DNA from: Aporrectodea caliginosa
Taxonomy: Eukaryota > Annelida > Clitellata > Crassiclitellata > Lumbricidae
Length of the DNA stretch: 64,000 nucleotides
Direction: 5' to 3'
NCBI GenBank assembly: GCA_020284085.1
Contig: JACEVL010000271.1
Coordinates: forward strand, 248,001 to 312,000
In this document: in pieces, positions 34,091 to 46,146 of the stretch
How positions within the stretch are numbered: position 1 is the stretch's first letter
Layout of the letters: the number at the start of each line of letters is the position of its first letter
Notes under the pieces: generated by a model
What the model was told of the DNA's origin: nothing
Databases searched by the model: none
What the model saw: only the letters and a program-made list of their open reading frames with translations
Translations under genes and position numbers: made by a program

Positions 34091-35087
34091 TCAGTCCGAC
34101 TTTTGCTGTTGACAAAAGATTTGAACACTTTTATTTCCAATTAAACAACAAAGATAACGTCTTCGGCAGTTCTGGTCGGCTTCAAAAGTATATTCCCGCT
34201 TCGTGTGGATCGTTCAGAAATGAATCCAACGGAAGATATGTCGAAGAGGGAAAACTAAGCAGTAGGCTACAGATAATCCCGTCCGCTTCTCTCAGATCGT
34301 CCATTTACCTGAATCAGTTAAATGGCACTCAACGGTACCGGTAGTACTATTCTTACGCTAAGGTTTACTTCAGCTCTGCGACTAGGCTATACTCAAAATT
34401 ACTCGAATTACGATACTGATCAACGCTAATGAAAAATAATACAGGCGAACCTTATTAATCAACACTAGTTACAAAAATCCTCCGTTTTCTTATGATCTGT
34501 TTCTCCGTGTGTGTTCCCAGTTCAGTTTATATAGGGCAAACGCTGTATCGAGTCACGCCGCGTTACAATATATAAATATATATAATCTATATTCGTGTTT
34601 ATTATTAATTCAAATAATTAAATAATTAAATACATTAAATTATTTTCAAACAAGATCTGATACACCGCACTATGATTACAAGTCATAGTATAAACTGATG
34701 ATTACAAGTTACTACAGGAGTCGAATTTAACTGTATGGCAGCCATACAATGCGCCCATACTACTGCTCGATTTACGCACGTCCTACTGCTCATTAATTTT
34801 TACCAACGTTATCTAGCGAATGAAAGTCTGAGTCGACCCTTTGAGGGTAATGGGTATCGATCCCGCGTCCAAGCTGATCTGCTAACCCCTCCCATATAAT
34901 TCGTTTATTATCGATTCAGTTGTCAAATCATATACAGGTACAAGTAAACACGGATAGGAAATTATAATAGGAAATAATATTTGGAAGAATCTGGGACTTT
35001 ATGTTGATTGCTTCGTGGGACCAGTCAGTGGGTTACTGATCAGATTTCTGCATAGGACACAAGGCACAAACTCCATACGAAAATCCG

Positions 35088-35316
35088 TCGGGCGCGGTTG
35101 TGTAGCGGTATGTTCGGTGCCTTGCAGCCGTAGGGTTGCGGGTTCGAATCCACCTCAAACCGCTGCGTAGGGACCCTGGGCAAGTCCTTCGCTTGCAATT
35201 GCTCATGCGCTTCGGCGTGAAACTCCGATTCAGTGTCCGCGGTGTAGTCAGGAGCGCCTCTGAGTAGAAATCTTGAAGGGGCGCTATAACAAGTGCTCAT
35301 ACATACATACATACAA
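35088..35316 (+). mobile_element. tRNA-derived SINE
   Basis: Box A-like GTTGTGTAGCGG, box B GGGTTCGAATCC, the same body as the SINE at 3905, and the tail module CTTGAAGGGGCGCTATAA followed by (CATA)n. It lacks the internal duplication of the 3905 copy, so it is closer to the standard form. Confidence 0.85.
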
Positions 35317-37289
35317 AATTCTAATCGTCCTTAGGTGGTAACTCAAAGTCATGAGATCGAGGGCAGAGACTGTATCGACGCCGGACCTTGGGCGGAAACA
35401 GGCTCCATAGCACGTGGGAATGGGAGATTTTTCAGCCAACGGCTCGCAGCAGCTGGTCTTCTACTCCCTCCTCGACTGGTGATATTTTACTTCAGGAAAT
35501 AATTTGTTGACTTCTATTTCAGTTCTTGTCTCCTCAATTTCAGTTTTAATTTACATTACAGCTCCTAAATTCTTTAGTTATACTTCTAATTACAGTTTAT
35601 TTTAAATAATTTCAGCTCTCATTACAGATCTTGTTTGAAAATAATTTAATGTAGCCTATACTTCTTTATACAGCTAATGTTAAATTAAACAAAGTTCGAA
35701 CAATTTCACTATAAGATGCGTTGATTTAATTTTAAAGAACCCTCTTATTTCTAGTGACCTCTGCAAGGGGTATTGGGGTTCCTTCAGCCAGCTGTTAGAA
35801 TTCCTCGTACGGAAAATATTCATTCTATATAAGCCTGAGAAGCCGGAGCTGCAAGAGATCTTCTGCAAATGGGGCAATTTTGCCGTAGACATATCGTATA
35901 ATTTCTCTCCAAAATATTATTTGTAATGATTAATACACTAACCAGGCAATTTGAATTTCGGATCTATTGGCCATAGTTTGTGTCATTTCACAAAAAGAAA
36001 GATGATCGACCATTGTTAGCGCCTACTGTATAGCCTAATACACTAGCATAATTATTTACAGCACTTAAGCCTCTTTGCTGATGTTCCGCCGAATAGTTTA
36101 GGCATTCCTGCATCGTTTGTGTTTTCTCGGTGATCAGTGATCACAGTCGCTGAATCAGAATAGGTCGCATGAAAATTTCGTGTCAGCCTCGATTTTGCTT
36201 TGTCCCTTACTGAATATATTTCTTGGTATTCTGGAAATCAAATTGTTTAAAATTTAACCTAAAAGTGCAGTTCCGCACTCATCCGTTTTATGGGCCAAAG
36301 CATTGCATACAGATTTGTCTATTTCTTCGATATAATTATGTGAAAAATCCAATACGTGGTTTTCTTGCTTCAGTCTGGTGAGCATAGACTGAAAAGAGTT
36401 ATTGAAAAGACGTTATTGAAAAGCAGTGAGCTGAAGCTGCTGTTATTGAAACAAGCCAGTTATTGAAAAGAATGGCCGACAAAACTTGGAATTTCATGCC
36501 TTCATTCGAGCCAGCTTACATCTCAATCCTATAATCGGAAAAATATTAACTGATTATTATGCACCAGTTTATTGCGACATGCATTTCAGTGTGATGATTC
36601 CGTCTTCTACAGAGCGTAAACGTGCTGTTTTAAAATTTTATAATGCCTGTGTCAAAGTGGCACTGCCACTTTGGTCTATAGCGTATAGGGTAGGCGGGCG
36701 GGCGGGCTATGGGGAAAACCCCTCCCTCATTCAACTGAGCTCTCGTGGTATGGCAACATGAAAAAGTGAGTGAAAATACGACAAAGTCTTGTACTGTCAG
36801 CCAAGCTTACAAATATCACAATGATTTCGTGTTCTACATTTTTTCACGTGTTGTAACGAGTTCTTACACCTTAAAAATTTGCGATAACTTCTAAAGTGGC
36901 ATCTTGCGAATAGAAGTTTAAGCATTTCCATCGAAACGCGTGATGCTACTTCATTCATTCCTGGCCACGACGCAGACTCTACACAATTACTCATCAACTG
37001 TATAAGATTTGCATTTTCATACTTACTTACCGCTGTGTATACAGCATGGGTTCGCCGTTTGGTGAAACGACCAAACTGACTCGGTTTTCTAACCTTCCTT
37101 GCATTGACTTTAAAGATTTTGGTTTCATATTACCCCTCTCTTCCGCTAAACACTATTAAAAATTCAGCTGTTAAACACCAACATTTTACACGTCTCTCTT
37201 GCTCTCTCTCCAAAAACTAGTTAATGCTCTTCTCGCCAAGCGAAAATAATGATTCGGCTCTTATTCGGAGCGATTAAAATTGTCAATTA
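35317..37289. other. No recognised gene
   Basis: AT-rich sequence with short open frames that show no motif. TTATTGAAAAG recurs at 36395-36470. A GGCGGGCGGGCGGG tract lies at 36690-36705. Confidence 0.4.
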
Positions 37290-38075
37290 CGGAGAGTAAG
37301 TCTCTCTCTCTCACCCTCCTACCCTCCACGGCCCCTCTCACAAAATTCTTCGCTTCATCTCTCTCTTTCTAACGCTCTCTCTCTCTCTCTGCTCTTCTCT
37401 CATCTTCGCAACCGCTAAGACTCCTCCTCACCCAAAATGCTTCTCTCCATATCTATCACATATTCTCACTCTGTAACTGCTAAGCCCCTCTCTCCCAACA
37501 ACGCATCTCAACATCTCCTTCACTTTCAAAGCCTCACCACTTAGCCCATCGCCCAAAACACTTCTCTGATTCTAAGCATCTCTCTGCCCCTCTACACCTC
37601 TCTGCTTCTCAGCCTCTCTCTGCTTCTTGCATCTCTCTGCCTCTCTACACCCTCTGCTTCTTAGCATCTGTCTGCCTCTCTACACCTCTCTGCGTCTTAG
37701 CTTCTCTCTACCTCTCTGCTTCTCAGCCTCTCTCTGCTTCTCAGCATTTCTCTGCCTCTCTACTCCTCTCTGCTTCTTAGCTTCTCTCTACCTCTCTGCT
37801 TCTTAGCCATGCTCTGCCTATGTGCTTCTTAGCATCTCTCTGCCTCTCTACACCTCTCTGCTTCTCAGCCTCTTCCTGCTTTCTCGCTCTCTCTACGCCT
37901 CTCTACTTAGTCTCTCTGTTTCTCTATACCTCTCTGCTTCTTACACCTCTCTGCTTAGCCTCCCTGCTTCTTAGCATCTCTCTGCCTCTCTACACCTCTC
38001 TGCTTCTTAGCATCTCTGCTTCTTAGCATCTCTCTGCCCCTCTACACCTCTCTGCTTCTTAGCATCGCTCTGAAG
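37290..38075 (+). repeat. CT-rich minisatellite
   Basis: Degenerate tandem units of about 35-45 bp built from CTCTCTGCCTCTCTACACCT and CTCTGCTTCTTAGCATCT, most regular from 37575 to 38070. The strand bias is almost complete (C/T on plus). It ends about 85 bp before arm L of the inverted duplication begins. Confidence 0.88.
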
Positions 38076-39786
38076 TTTACAATTTTAGTCATCATACAGT
38101 AAAAAGGATGTAAGTTTCGCTCAGTCTAGTGAGCAAAAAGGTTGATGAAGACTGCTGCTTAGCATTAAAAGATTAAATGTCTACTAAACATGCTCCTTCA
38201 CATGGTAAAGCTGCCAGATCTGAAAAAATTCATACGTCTATTATTCTCTAATTTGAACTATAACTAGCAATATGCGAAAAACGCCACGCGTTTGAGGTGT
38301 ACAGACATTTCTAGTGAGCAAAAAGGGCTGATGAAGAGTGCAACTTAGTATTAAAATTTATATGTCTGTCAAGCATGTAATGAAAGAGGACGAGCCGTCT
38401 TTCAAAAATGCAAAGTCAGCTAAGCTTCTCCATCTATAGTGATATTTTTACTGTAAAGACGGATGCTAAATTCACTTTAAGCGATGAATATGTGAGCAGT
38501 TGCAAGCCAAGAGCTCTGTGCAAGTGTAAAAGGGCATAATGCAAATGAATATTCAATGGGCTTGCCGCTTTGGTCACCCTTGTTATACGAGGCAACCCCA
38601 AAGAATGTCTTGCTGCCTAAGAGTAAAAGGTTTTAGCTCTAATTCAATGCAAGCGCACAAAACCATCGCAATTTGTACCTACTGAATAATAAATTGGTCT
38701 TAGTCAGCCTTGAAAAACAAGGCGAGCTCAAAGAATAGCGGCCTAAATGTAAAATGCGTTTCTGCCTCAAAAGAGGCTGCAAGTACTAAATATTCAACGC
38801 TAAATGGTCAGGCAAGAGCTGTAATGGCATGCCAGCGCAAACACTGGCTGCCTTGGCTTCCACACTAAGTGCTTGCGCGCCTTGGTGGGTGACGAAGATG
38901 GAGTTGCAAGGTTTGTAGTTGTAGGCTTGAGCCTAAAATGTGTGCGTGCCTAAGAGAAAATGGTTGTATGGTCCAAAAGAATTGAATGCTTGCGTGTAAT
39001 GGCCTCTACCATTAAAGTTGACCTAAGTGTAAATTGCTATACGCCAAACAAAGCACATGTAAAAGAATGCAAGTGCAGCTACGAGAGCAAAGCCTAGCCG
39101 TGTTGGACTCCAAGCTTAAATGTGAGCTATGTGAAAATGGCCAAAACAAAGGCAGCTTGATTGTAGTATGAAAAGTTGCAAAAATGGGCGCCTTGCAATG
39201 CTTGAGCAAAGATGGATGATGAGTATGGGCGGTAGATGACGGCTAGTGAGTAAAAATTGAGTGCTACATGCAAGAATTGGTAGCTTGCTTGTATAAAAAT
39301 TGGCTGCACGCATATGTGTGTGAAAGGCCCAAATAGAATGCACAGCGTGCAAATAATGAATATTCAATGAGCTTTGCTAAGGCGTGCAGAGTGAAAGAAG
39401 AATGGAGGGGAGGGGTAGGCACACGTACGCCCCCTCTAAGAAGGGCAACCATTGAAAAGACCTTTGCGCAGCTTTAATGGCTGTCTGTTTTGCCTGAGGC
39501 GGTCGTTTGACCTTTGACCTGTACTTGGACTAGATTATTCTTATACCGGCATTGCAAAATTAAGCCAGTAATTGTAGTATGAAAATAAGCCAGTAATTGT
39601 AGTATGAAATTAAGCCAGCATTTGCATATTGATAACTAGTAACTCTAGTGTCTCAGTATCGCTCTCGCGGTCATTTCTTGACTTTTTTGAAACTGTCTTG
39701 AAGCGAAAGTCTTGTTCTTTTCTAGAAGCGGTCTCAATAGTTCTTGCACAAACTGTCTTTAGTTCTGAACTTCTTGCACTAAACAA

Positions 39787-40047
39787 TTGCCCTGTGCCGA
39801 TGTAATAACTAATAAGACGGAGGTGCTAACCACACCGGAAGTTTGGAAAGCAGTCTTTCTTGTTAACACTAGCTTAACAGATATTGCTACTTTACGTCGA
39901 TTTCTATCCGGACAAAATCATAAAATGTCTCATGAAGAACCTGAAATAGACAAATTTGCATTCAAGCAATTTAAAGTCATGAATAAACAAAAGAAATGGT
40001 GTGCCATTTGCCGCTGGTGTAAAGCTACCATACGCGAAACGATTTAA
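39787..40047 (+). CDS. Unknown 86-codon open frame, copied in R2 and D
   Basis: Encodes Ser-His-Glu-Glu-Pro-Glu-Ile-Asp-Lys-Phe-Ala-Phe and a C-terminal Cys-Ala-Ile-Cys-Arg-Trp-Cys. The start used is not a typical ATG context and an ATG lies within. The R2 copy (60069-60329) is identical in length. The D copy (63009-63269) has an extra A near 63070 that breaks the frame. I do not recognise it. It occupies the place upstream of exon 2 where exon 1 would be expected, but it has no RING or B-box. It may be a transposon or chance frame. Confidence 0.35.
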   Translation: MPCADVITNKTEVLTTPEVWKAVFLVNTSLTDIATLRRFLSGQNHKMSHEEPEIDKFAFKQFKVMNKQKKWCAICRWCKATIRETI

Positions 40048-40523
40048 ACAAATCTAGTCGTCTCTCAACCTGTATGGCCTGAATCGCTTAGAAGATCTTA
40101 GAATGCCTGAAATATTTAATTTCTTTATACTATTCAGGTGATCGGCCTACAATTGAGACAACAATTGTTTTGGTGATTTGGGTCCAAGTTGTTTTTATTG
40201 TTTATTCTGTAAAGTGCCACCCTGTGGACTAAATGCCGAAAAGCGTGAGTGACTCGGTTTTGAACTGTCTTGGACCTTGTATCTCGGTCTAGGTCTAGTT
40301 CCCCACTGTCTCGGTCTCGGTCTCCAAATTTTATGTCTCGCATACAAGACTGATTAGAATTTACGTTGACAGTAGACAATTATCGCAGAAGTCGATGTTT
40401 TATAAATCATCATATTTACAATTGCAATTACAATTTTAGCTCTCTGATAAGTGCGTGTGTCACAGTAGTCGGGAAAATAAACGAATATTAACTTTTCTAT
40501 AAACATTTGTCACTTTTATTCAG

Positions 40524-41278
40524 ATGAAGGTGACCCGAAGCCACAGAAAAGAAGTAAACAAAGTCTATTAGGAGAAAAAACTAACGAAAATGATCTCCTG
40601 AGAATGGAAATCGAAATGGAAAGGACTGAGAAAGAGAGTTTGCTGTTTGCAAATGAACAGCTGAGAATTAATGCATTCAAGGAAGTACAGGTTAATAAGA
40701 CTTTGAAAGAAGAACTGAGTAATGCGGAAGCTAATATAGTAAGACTAAAACAAGAGTTGGGCAAAAATAAAATCGCAAACAACGCGCTTCAGACCAACAA
40801 CGACAAACTAAAGCAGGAACTCAATGCAGAAAAACGACCAACAATTCACTTCAAACCAACAACGACAAACTAAAGCAGGAACTTAAAGCAGAGAAAACGA
40901 CCAACAATTCACTTCAAACCAACAATGACAAACTAAAGCAGGAAGTTAAAGCAGAGAAAATGACCAACAATTCACTTCAGGCCAACAACGACAAACTAAA
41001 GCAGGAACTTAAAACAGAGAAAACGACCAACAATTCACTTCAAACCAACAACGACAAATTAAAGCAGGAACTTGATACAGAGAAAACGACCAACAATTTA
41101 CTTCAAACCAACAATTACAAATTAAAGCAGGAACTTAAAGCAGAGCAAACGACCAACAATTCACGTCAGACCAACAATCGCAAATTAGTTGAAGAATTGA
41201 ACACATATAAAGCGACAGTGACGACATTAGAAGCCAACGTCCAGAAACTCAGGAAAGAACTAGAGACAACGAAAACAG
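40524..41278 (+). pseudogene. Unit 4 exon 2 with expanded 63-bp heptad repeats
   Basis: Acceptor CTTTTATTCAG, donor GTATGC. After the acidic-basic start and heptads shared with other units come about seven 63-bp repeats, each encoding 21 residues (three heptads) of the type Asn-Asn-Ser-Leu-Gln-Thr-Asn-Asn-Asp-Lys-Leu-Lys-Gln-Glu-Leu. Units 1 and 2 have two. A frameshift near 40830 breaks the first repeat, and later repeats read in another frame (open from 40960 to 41322). At 21 residues per unit the coiled-coil phase is kept. Confidence 0.85.
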
Positions 41279-41411
41279 GTATGCGTGTATGTCTTTGCAT
41301 CTGTATGTATGAAGACAATTAATATAATATAGCGCAGTTTTAAAGGGTCCACCAAGGTCCTGCAAACTATTCTGATCTTCTCTACGCTTTCAATAACGTC
41401 AAGAAACAAAA

Positions 41412-41490
41412 TTCATTCATTCCAAACATTCCAAACATTTATATAACGCCCGTTCAAGATTCCAACTCAGAGGCGCTCCTTGCGTCATTC
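41412..41490 (-). mobile_element. LINE/SINE tail module
   Basis: On the minus strand it reads GAGCGCCTCTGAGTTGG, CTTGAACGGGCGTTATATAA and (GAAT)n, the same 3' module as the SINEs and the LINE at 16466. Inverted copy at 58560-58640. Confidence 0.7.
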
Positions 41491-41535
41491 TAAATAATGT
41501 TAGAGTCAATTTGGCCAGTAAGTCGAATACAGCTC

Positions 41536-41738
<203 letters not shown>

Positions 41739-42058
41739 GATGCGGGAAGATATACCGCTACCTACTGCTCTTCCCGCCAGTGATGTTACCACTTCACGAT
41801 AGACCCCCCCCAGATGAGTAGGAGAGTCAGCACTGGCAAGGACCCGCAAAAATAACGACTTCTCAATAAATTTATGGATGTCACGATCGGATGTAAGTCG
41901 ACGAGGTGTTGACTTGTAATCAAGAGGGTAAATTTAGTCTCAGTCACTTGGGCTGGTGTGTTGTTTTTCTGATCTAAAATGCTTTATTAACTAAAGTTTG
42001 TGATTCACATTCAATTTGAATATAAAATTGACATGCATGATTGCTGCTCTTGTCATAG

Positions 42059-42172
42059 ATAACAAAGAGAAGATTTTGAGCATCGAACACAAACATGAAC
42101 AACAGCAAAAAGCATGGATGGAAGAAAACGAACAACTTTGTAAACAAATTAAAGAAAGGCGTCGATTAAAAG
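42059..42172 (+). CDS. Unit 4 exon 3: short heptad exon
   Basis: 38 codons, acceptor TTGTCATAG, donor GTAGAAG, phase 1 at both ends. Same length as exon 3 elsewhere. Gln-Leu-Cys-Lys-Gln-Ile-Lys-Glu-Arg-Arg replaces Gln-Leu-Ser-Lys-Gln-Ile-Gln-Glu-Lys-Arg. Open, in a gene that is otherwise broken. Confidence 0.78.
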
Positions 42173-42246
42173 GTAGAAGACTAATTACTCATCTAACAAT
42201 AAAGGTTGAATATTTGTCTAAGAGCCGGTTGTCTGCAGATTTTGAT

Positions 42247-43838
42247 GGTGACCCGTCAGAACGGCCCAGGACAAATCGGCCCCGACAAAGCGGCCCCGAC
42301 AAAACGACCCCCGTCAAAATGGCCTCGACAAAACAGTCCAGTCAAATCGGCCCCCGTGAAATCGCCCCCCGTCATATCGGCCCCCGTCATATCGGCCCCA
42401 GTCATATCGGTCCCAGTCATATCGGCCCCATACAAAATATCCAATGTTGCCAGTACTTTTAAGCTTACGCTGACAAACTATGTTGAAATGAGCCCCCCGT
42501 CATATCGGCCCCCGTCATATCGGCCCCAGTCATATCGGCCCCAGTCATAGCCTATCGGCCCCATACAAAATATCCAATGTTGCCAGTACTTTTAAGCTTA
42601 CGCTGACAAACTATGTTGAAATGAGGCCTCAAGCGACTTTTCAGCTGGGCAATGGACTGCGGGGACCATCGGCTAATGCTAACTGGTTGGCGTATTTAAT
42701 TATTTAAATGCTTTCAATGACAACTATCATAGAGCCAACTTCTATTTACGCAACGAATTATCTTATATTATAATTCTTAGTCTGTTTACGATGTCCTTCC
42801 GTATGTATGTATGTATGTTTGGTTGTCCGGCTAAAGGCTCCGAAACGGAACGGTTTCGCGATTTGAAAAAATTTACAAAACATTATTACGCAACGTCTAA
42901 TTCAACGCGACTATTTTCAGCTAGCAATTTTATTTAAACGCCGATATATGGACATTTTAAATTTACAACTGTTTCGGCGAGGCTATCTTATAATACTGGC
43001 TATAGCATGCCCATTTGTCCACGTCACTAAATATGCAATATTAAATTACGTCACGCGGCTAAATATGCAATCTTACGTCACGCTGGCTAACGGAAAATAA
43101 AAAGCGTATTATAATTTAGAAATAACCCGTGTAGTACGGGGAACAAATAATATGCCTATTTCAGGTAGAGATAACCCGTGTAGTACGGGGAACAAATAAT
43201 ATTGCCTATAATTATAAGGTAGAGATAACCCGTGCAGTACACGGGCAAAGCAACTATGTTCACCTCTAAATATCGTTTCCATTCAGATATATGGACATTT
43301 TTTTAAATATTTGAAGCCCATCAGCAAATATAGTAAGTAAGTAGCCTTTATTTGCAGCCGTTAAAAATTACGCCTGGGGAAAACCCGGGCGAACGCCGGG
43401 TAAAAAATGCTAGTTTTTCATAAATCCAACTTCCATTTTAAACTGACCACATAAGTAATTTGGCAACGTAAACTACGATTTTACCAATTCGAGTTCTATT
43501 TACGCAAAGAATTCTTTTCATCAAACCAACTTAAAAGTATTTGGAACATGAGATATTTTGTGATGGGCCGATGTGACTGGGGTCGATATGACTGTGGCCG
43601 GTTTGACGGGGGCAGATATGACGGTGGTCGATATGACGGGTCACGGGGGTCGTTATGACAGAGGCCGAAATGACGGGGCTGTTTTGTTGAGGCCATTTTG
43701 ACGAGGGCCGTTTTGACGGGGCCGTTTTGTCGGGGCCGTTTTGTCGGGGCCCATTTGTCGGGGCCGTTTTGTCGGGGCCCATTTGTCGGGGCCGTTTTGT
43801 CGGGGCCGATTTGTCCTGGGCCGTTCTGACGGGGTACC
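42247..43838. mobile_element. 1.6-kb element with 17-bp-repeat arms and 9-bp target duplication
   Basis: Ends GGTGACCCGTCAGAACGG and CCGTTCTGACGGGGTACC. Perfect 9-bp duplication GATTTTGAT (42238-42246, 43839-43847). Both arms are tandem runs of units such as GGCCCCGACAAAACGGC and GGCCCCAGTCATATCG (left 42247-42440 and a second block 42490-42560; right 43562-43838 inverted). The interior has TCATCAATCC-type minisatellite units (43425-43530) and a Helitron-like insert. Unit 1 shows a near-identical empty site around 6940-6955. No transposase is seen. Confidence 0.88.
42761..43413 (+). mobile_element. Helitron-like insert
   Basis: Starts TCTTATATTATAATTC and ends with hairpin CCCGGGCGAACGCCGGG then TAAAAAATGCTAG, inserted between A (42760) and T (43414) without duplication. 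Removing it restores a complete ATCCAACTTC-type minisatellite unit of the host element. The interior has three copies of a repeat of about 50 bp with AACCCGTGTAGTACGGGG (43125-43240) and a (TATG)n tract. No Rep/helicase is present, so it is non-autonomous. Confidence 0.75.
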
Positions 43839-44267
43839 GATTTTGATAGCTGCACTTTCTCAGATAATTATTTTTAATCCGACATTTGCAACAAAACACT
43901 TAACATTTTCTAATTGCGCATTTAAACAAATTGTGGATTCCAAGAGTTTAGCGACAGCGACTTCTTACGGCAGAAAAGACATTCCATGGCACCTTATGTC
44001 ATCTTAAGGCATCTTTTAACATCTTAAGGAATCTTGAGACATCGAAATAAAAATGTCTTGTAACCCTCATTGCAGGTGAAGAATTACTAGTAGGCTACAT
44101 TACAATTTTCTGACTAGGTTTATCTGTACTGAGCGCCGGTCATTCGATTCAAGTTTAGAAACAAAATGCACCGATGCTAAAAAAATAGTTGACATTAGGT
44201 AGCATCGGGTTCAGCGTTGAAATGCATATAGACTATAATTGTTTATGAGGAATCGAAATATATTCAT

Positions 44268-44270
44268 TTC

Positions 44271-44361
<91 letters not shown>

Positions 44362-44362
44362 G

Positions 44363-44401
<39 letters not shown>

Positions 44402-44412
44402 TCATCATCATC
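44268..44412 (+). repeat. (ATC)n microsatellite, about 145 bp
   Basis: TCA/ATC trinucleotides with a few interruptions, in the intron before exon 4 of unit 4. R2 counterpart (TGA)n at 55638-55777 with different interruptions. The following 44413-44745 is an insert absent from units 1 and 2, with CATGGGCCGA near 44419 and 44460. I could not classify it. Confidence 0.92.
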
Positions 44413-45085
44413 AGGATCCATGGGCCGAAGGCCCGTAGGTGTCCAAAGCTTGCATCGGATCCATGGGCCGAGGCCCGTCCAATGCTTGCATTGGATTTCA
44501 TACGTATTTTTCTTTACGAACGGAGTATCTACACCCATCCGTTCGACCTTCGCACTTCTCCCTTAAAGAGAGTTCCAGGCTTAGGACTGGCTTTGATATC
44601 CACTATCTTGTGGTATCAGAGGCGGCGATGCCGCCCACGTTTGCCAGCTTTTTCAGAGTTTCTGCTGAGCCTGTCCACCTCGCTCGCGTAGCGCCCTAGG
44701 TGGTACTTCAGCCAAGACCTTCACCACTGATGGCAGCAATTCACTTTCGAGGACACGGCTTTTCATACTCTATTGATAAATCTACACTTCATGCACCTCA
44801 TATTTCTTACTCTATCTTTACCTTTCCCTTTCCTGTGCGACTGTCTATGTTCATCCGCCCGTGCCTGTTTGTCACTCTACTTTTCACTGACCATTTCTGC
44901 GCCTGTATCATTCTGTTGGCCTCAATTTGTCTCGGTCTTGATATCGTCCACGTATTATCATTACGTTCATCGTCGTTGCCGCATGCATTAGTACTCACGT
45001 TCCAATTTATATTTGTTTACAATTATGCAATAGTCCCAAATCCAAATATTAAATAGAGTTTTAATGGATCTATTTCTACTTTCAG

Positions 45086-45947
45086 ACGAACTTCGATACA
45101 AATCGGATCCAGTTTTAGTGAAGACGATCAGAACAAAAGCTGAGGAAAAAGACACGAAACAAATTCGGGGATTGACGATCTTAGACAAAGAATTGTTTGT
45201 TTTGAGTGAAAGGAATTCAGATGTTGAAGTTTACAATAAACGTAAATTAAACTTCAAACGTCGATGGAATTTGAAGGAATTAATTGATCCACTCGACATA
45301 GGATCCTGCGACAGAAATAAATGTCTCTACATCATCGATTACAAAAGGCCGTTTAAGTTTCACGAATGCAATCTTCAGAGTTGATCCAAATGGAAATTTA
45401 ATAAAGAAATGGTCAACAGGAGAAGATTATGGATGGGGTCTATCTGTTACAGGCGAATCGAATGTCATCTTAGCTGTTTTTTAAATATAAGTTAAACGAA
45501 TATTCGCCAGATGGACAATTGCTCCGTGAAATCAATCTATTGTCAGACGCTGGTATTCGTCGTCCATGGCATGCCATTAAACTGGCCAATGGTCATTTCA
45601 TGGTCAGTCATGGTGATGGTGGTCTGGATAGAGTTTGCATAGTGGATGTAGATGGAAAACTTAAAAAGTCATTCGGTGGAAAACACGGATCTACCATTGG
45701 ACAAATGAATCATCCAGTTCATTTGTCCGTCGATGGAAATGGATTCGTGATGGTCGTTGATAAGTCAAACCATCGAATTCTTTTACTGGATCAAGATTTG
45801 GAATTTAGGAGAGAAATTCTCTCAAAAGATGGAAAACACGGACTACAATATCCATCGAGGATTCTTCTGGATGAGAAAAAAGGTCGATTCTTTGTGGCTA
45901 ACAACGATCCGAGCAAGCGACGGATTTTGATTTTCAATTTTAAATAA
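45086..45947 (+). pseudogene. Unit 4 exon 4: NHL domain with two frameshifts
   Basis: Acceptor TTTCTACTTTCAG, phase 1. Compared with unit 1 and R2, two bases are missing near 45370, and another 2-bp loss near 45482 shifts the frame after Val-Ile-Leu-Ala-Val-Phe. From 45519 the frame is again open for 142 codons and encodes good NHL blades (Val-Asp-Lys-Ser-Asn-His-Arg-Ile-Leu). The 45482 lesion is shared by R2, so it predates the inverted duplication. The 45370 lesion is only in L. Confidence 0.85.
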
Positions 45948-46146
45948 TTCGGTGCTTAAGACAATAACTTAAGAGAATTACATCTTTAAATTTAAAATTA
46001 AGGTAAATTTGCATTTGTGTTTATGATCTTCATTTGCTAATACTTGTTTTCTTATGCAACCACCAAAATTTATTAAAATTATTGTCTTTTCACTTCTACT
46101 TGAGCAGAGAATTATTTTCATCAATCTTCCATTTTAAATTGAACAT

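Noticed and set aside
34835..34900. tRNA-like sequence on the minus strand with GGGATCGATACCC
   Set aside because: The box B-like word is not matched by a proper box A spacing or acceptor stem. At most it is an old tRNA-derived remnant.
36486..36761. 91-codon plus-strand frame ending in a G-rich stretch
   Set aside because: No domain and no support from a second copy. It is within the length expected by chance.
37575..38070. Spaced repeats resembling a CRISPR array
   Set aside because: Units are degenerate and continuous without unique spacers, in an animal genome. This is a CT-rich minisatellite.
42256..42444. Pentapeptide-repeat-like frame (Ala-Asp-Met-Thr-Gly) on the minus strand, and its copy at 57605-57793
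   Set aside because: It follows from the 17-bp arm units of the transposon. Both strands and several frames are open across the array, and the element is intronic.
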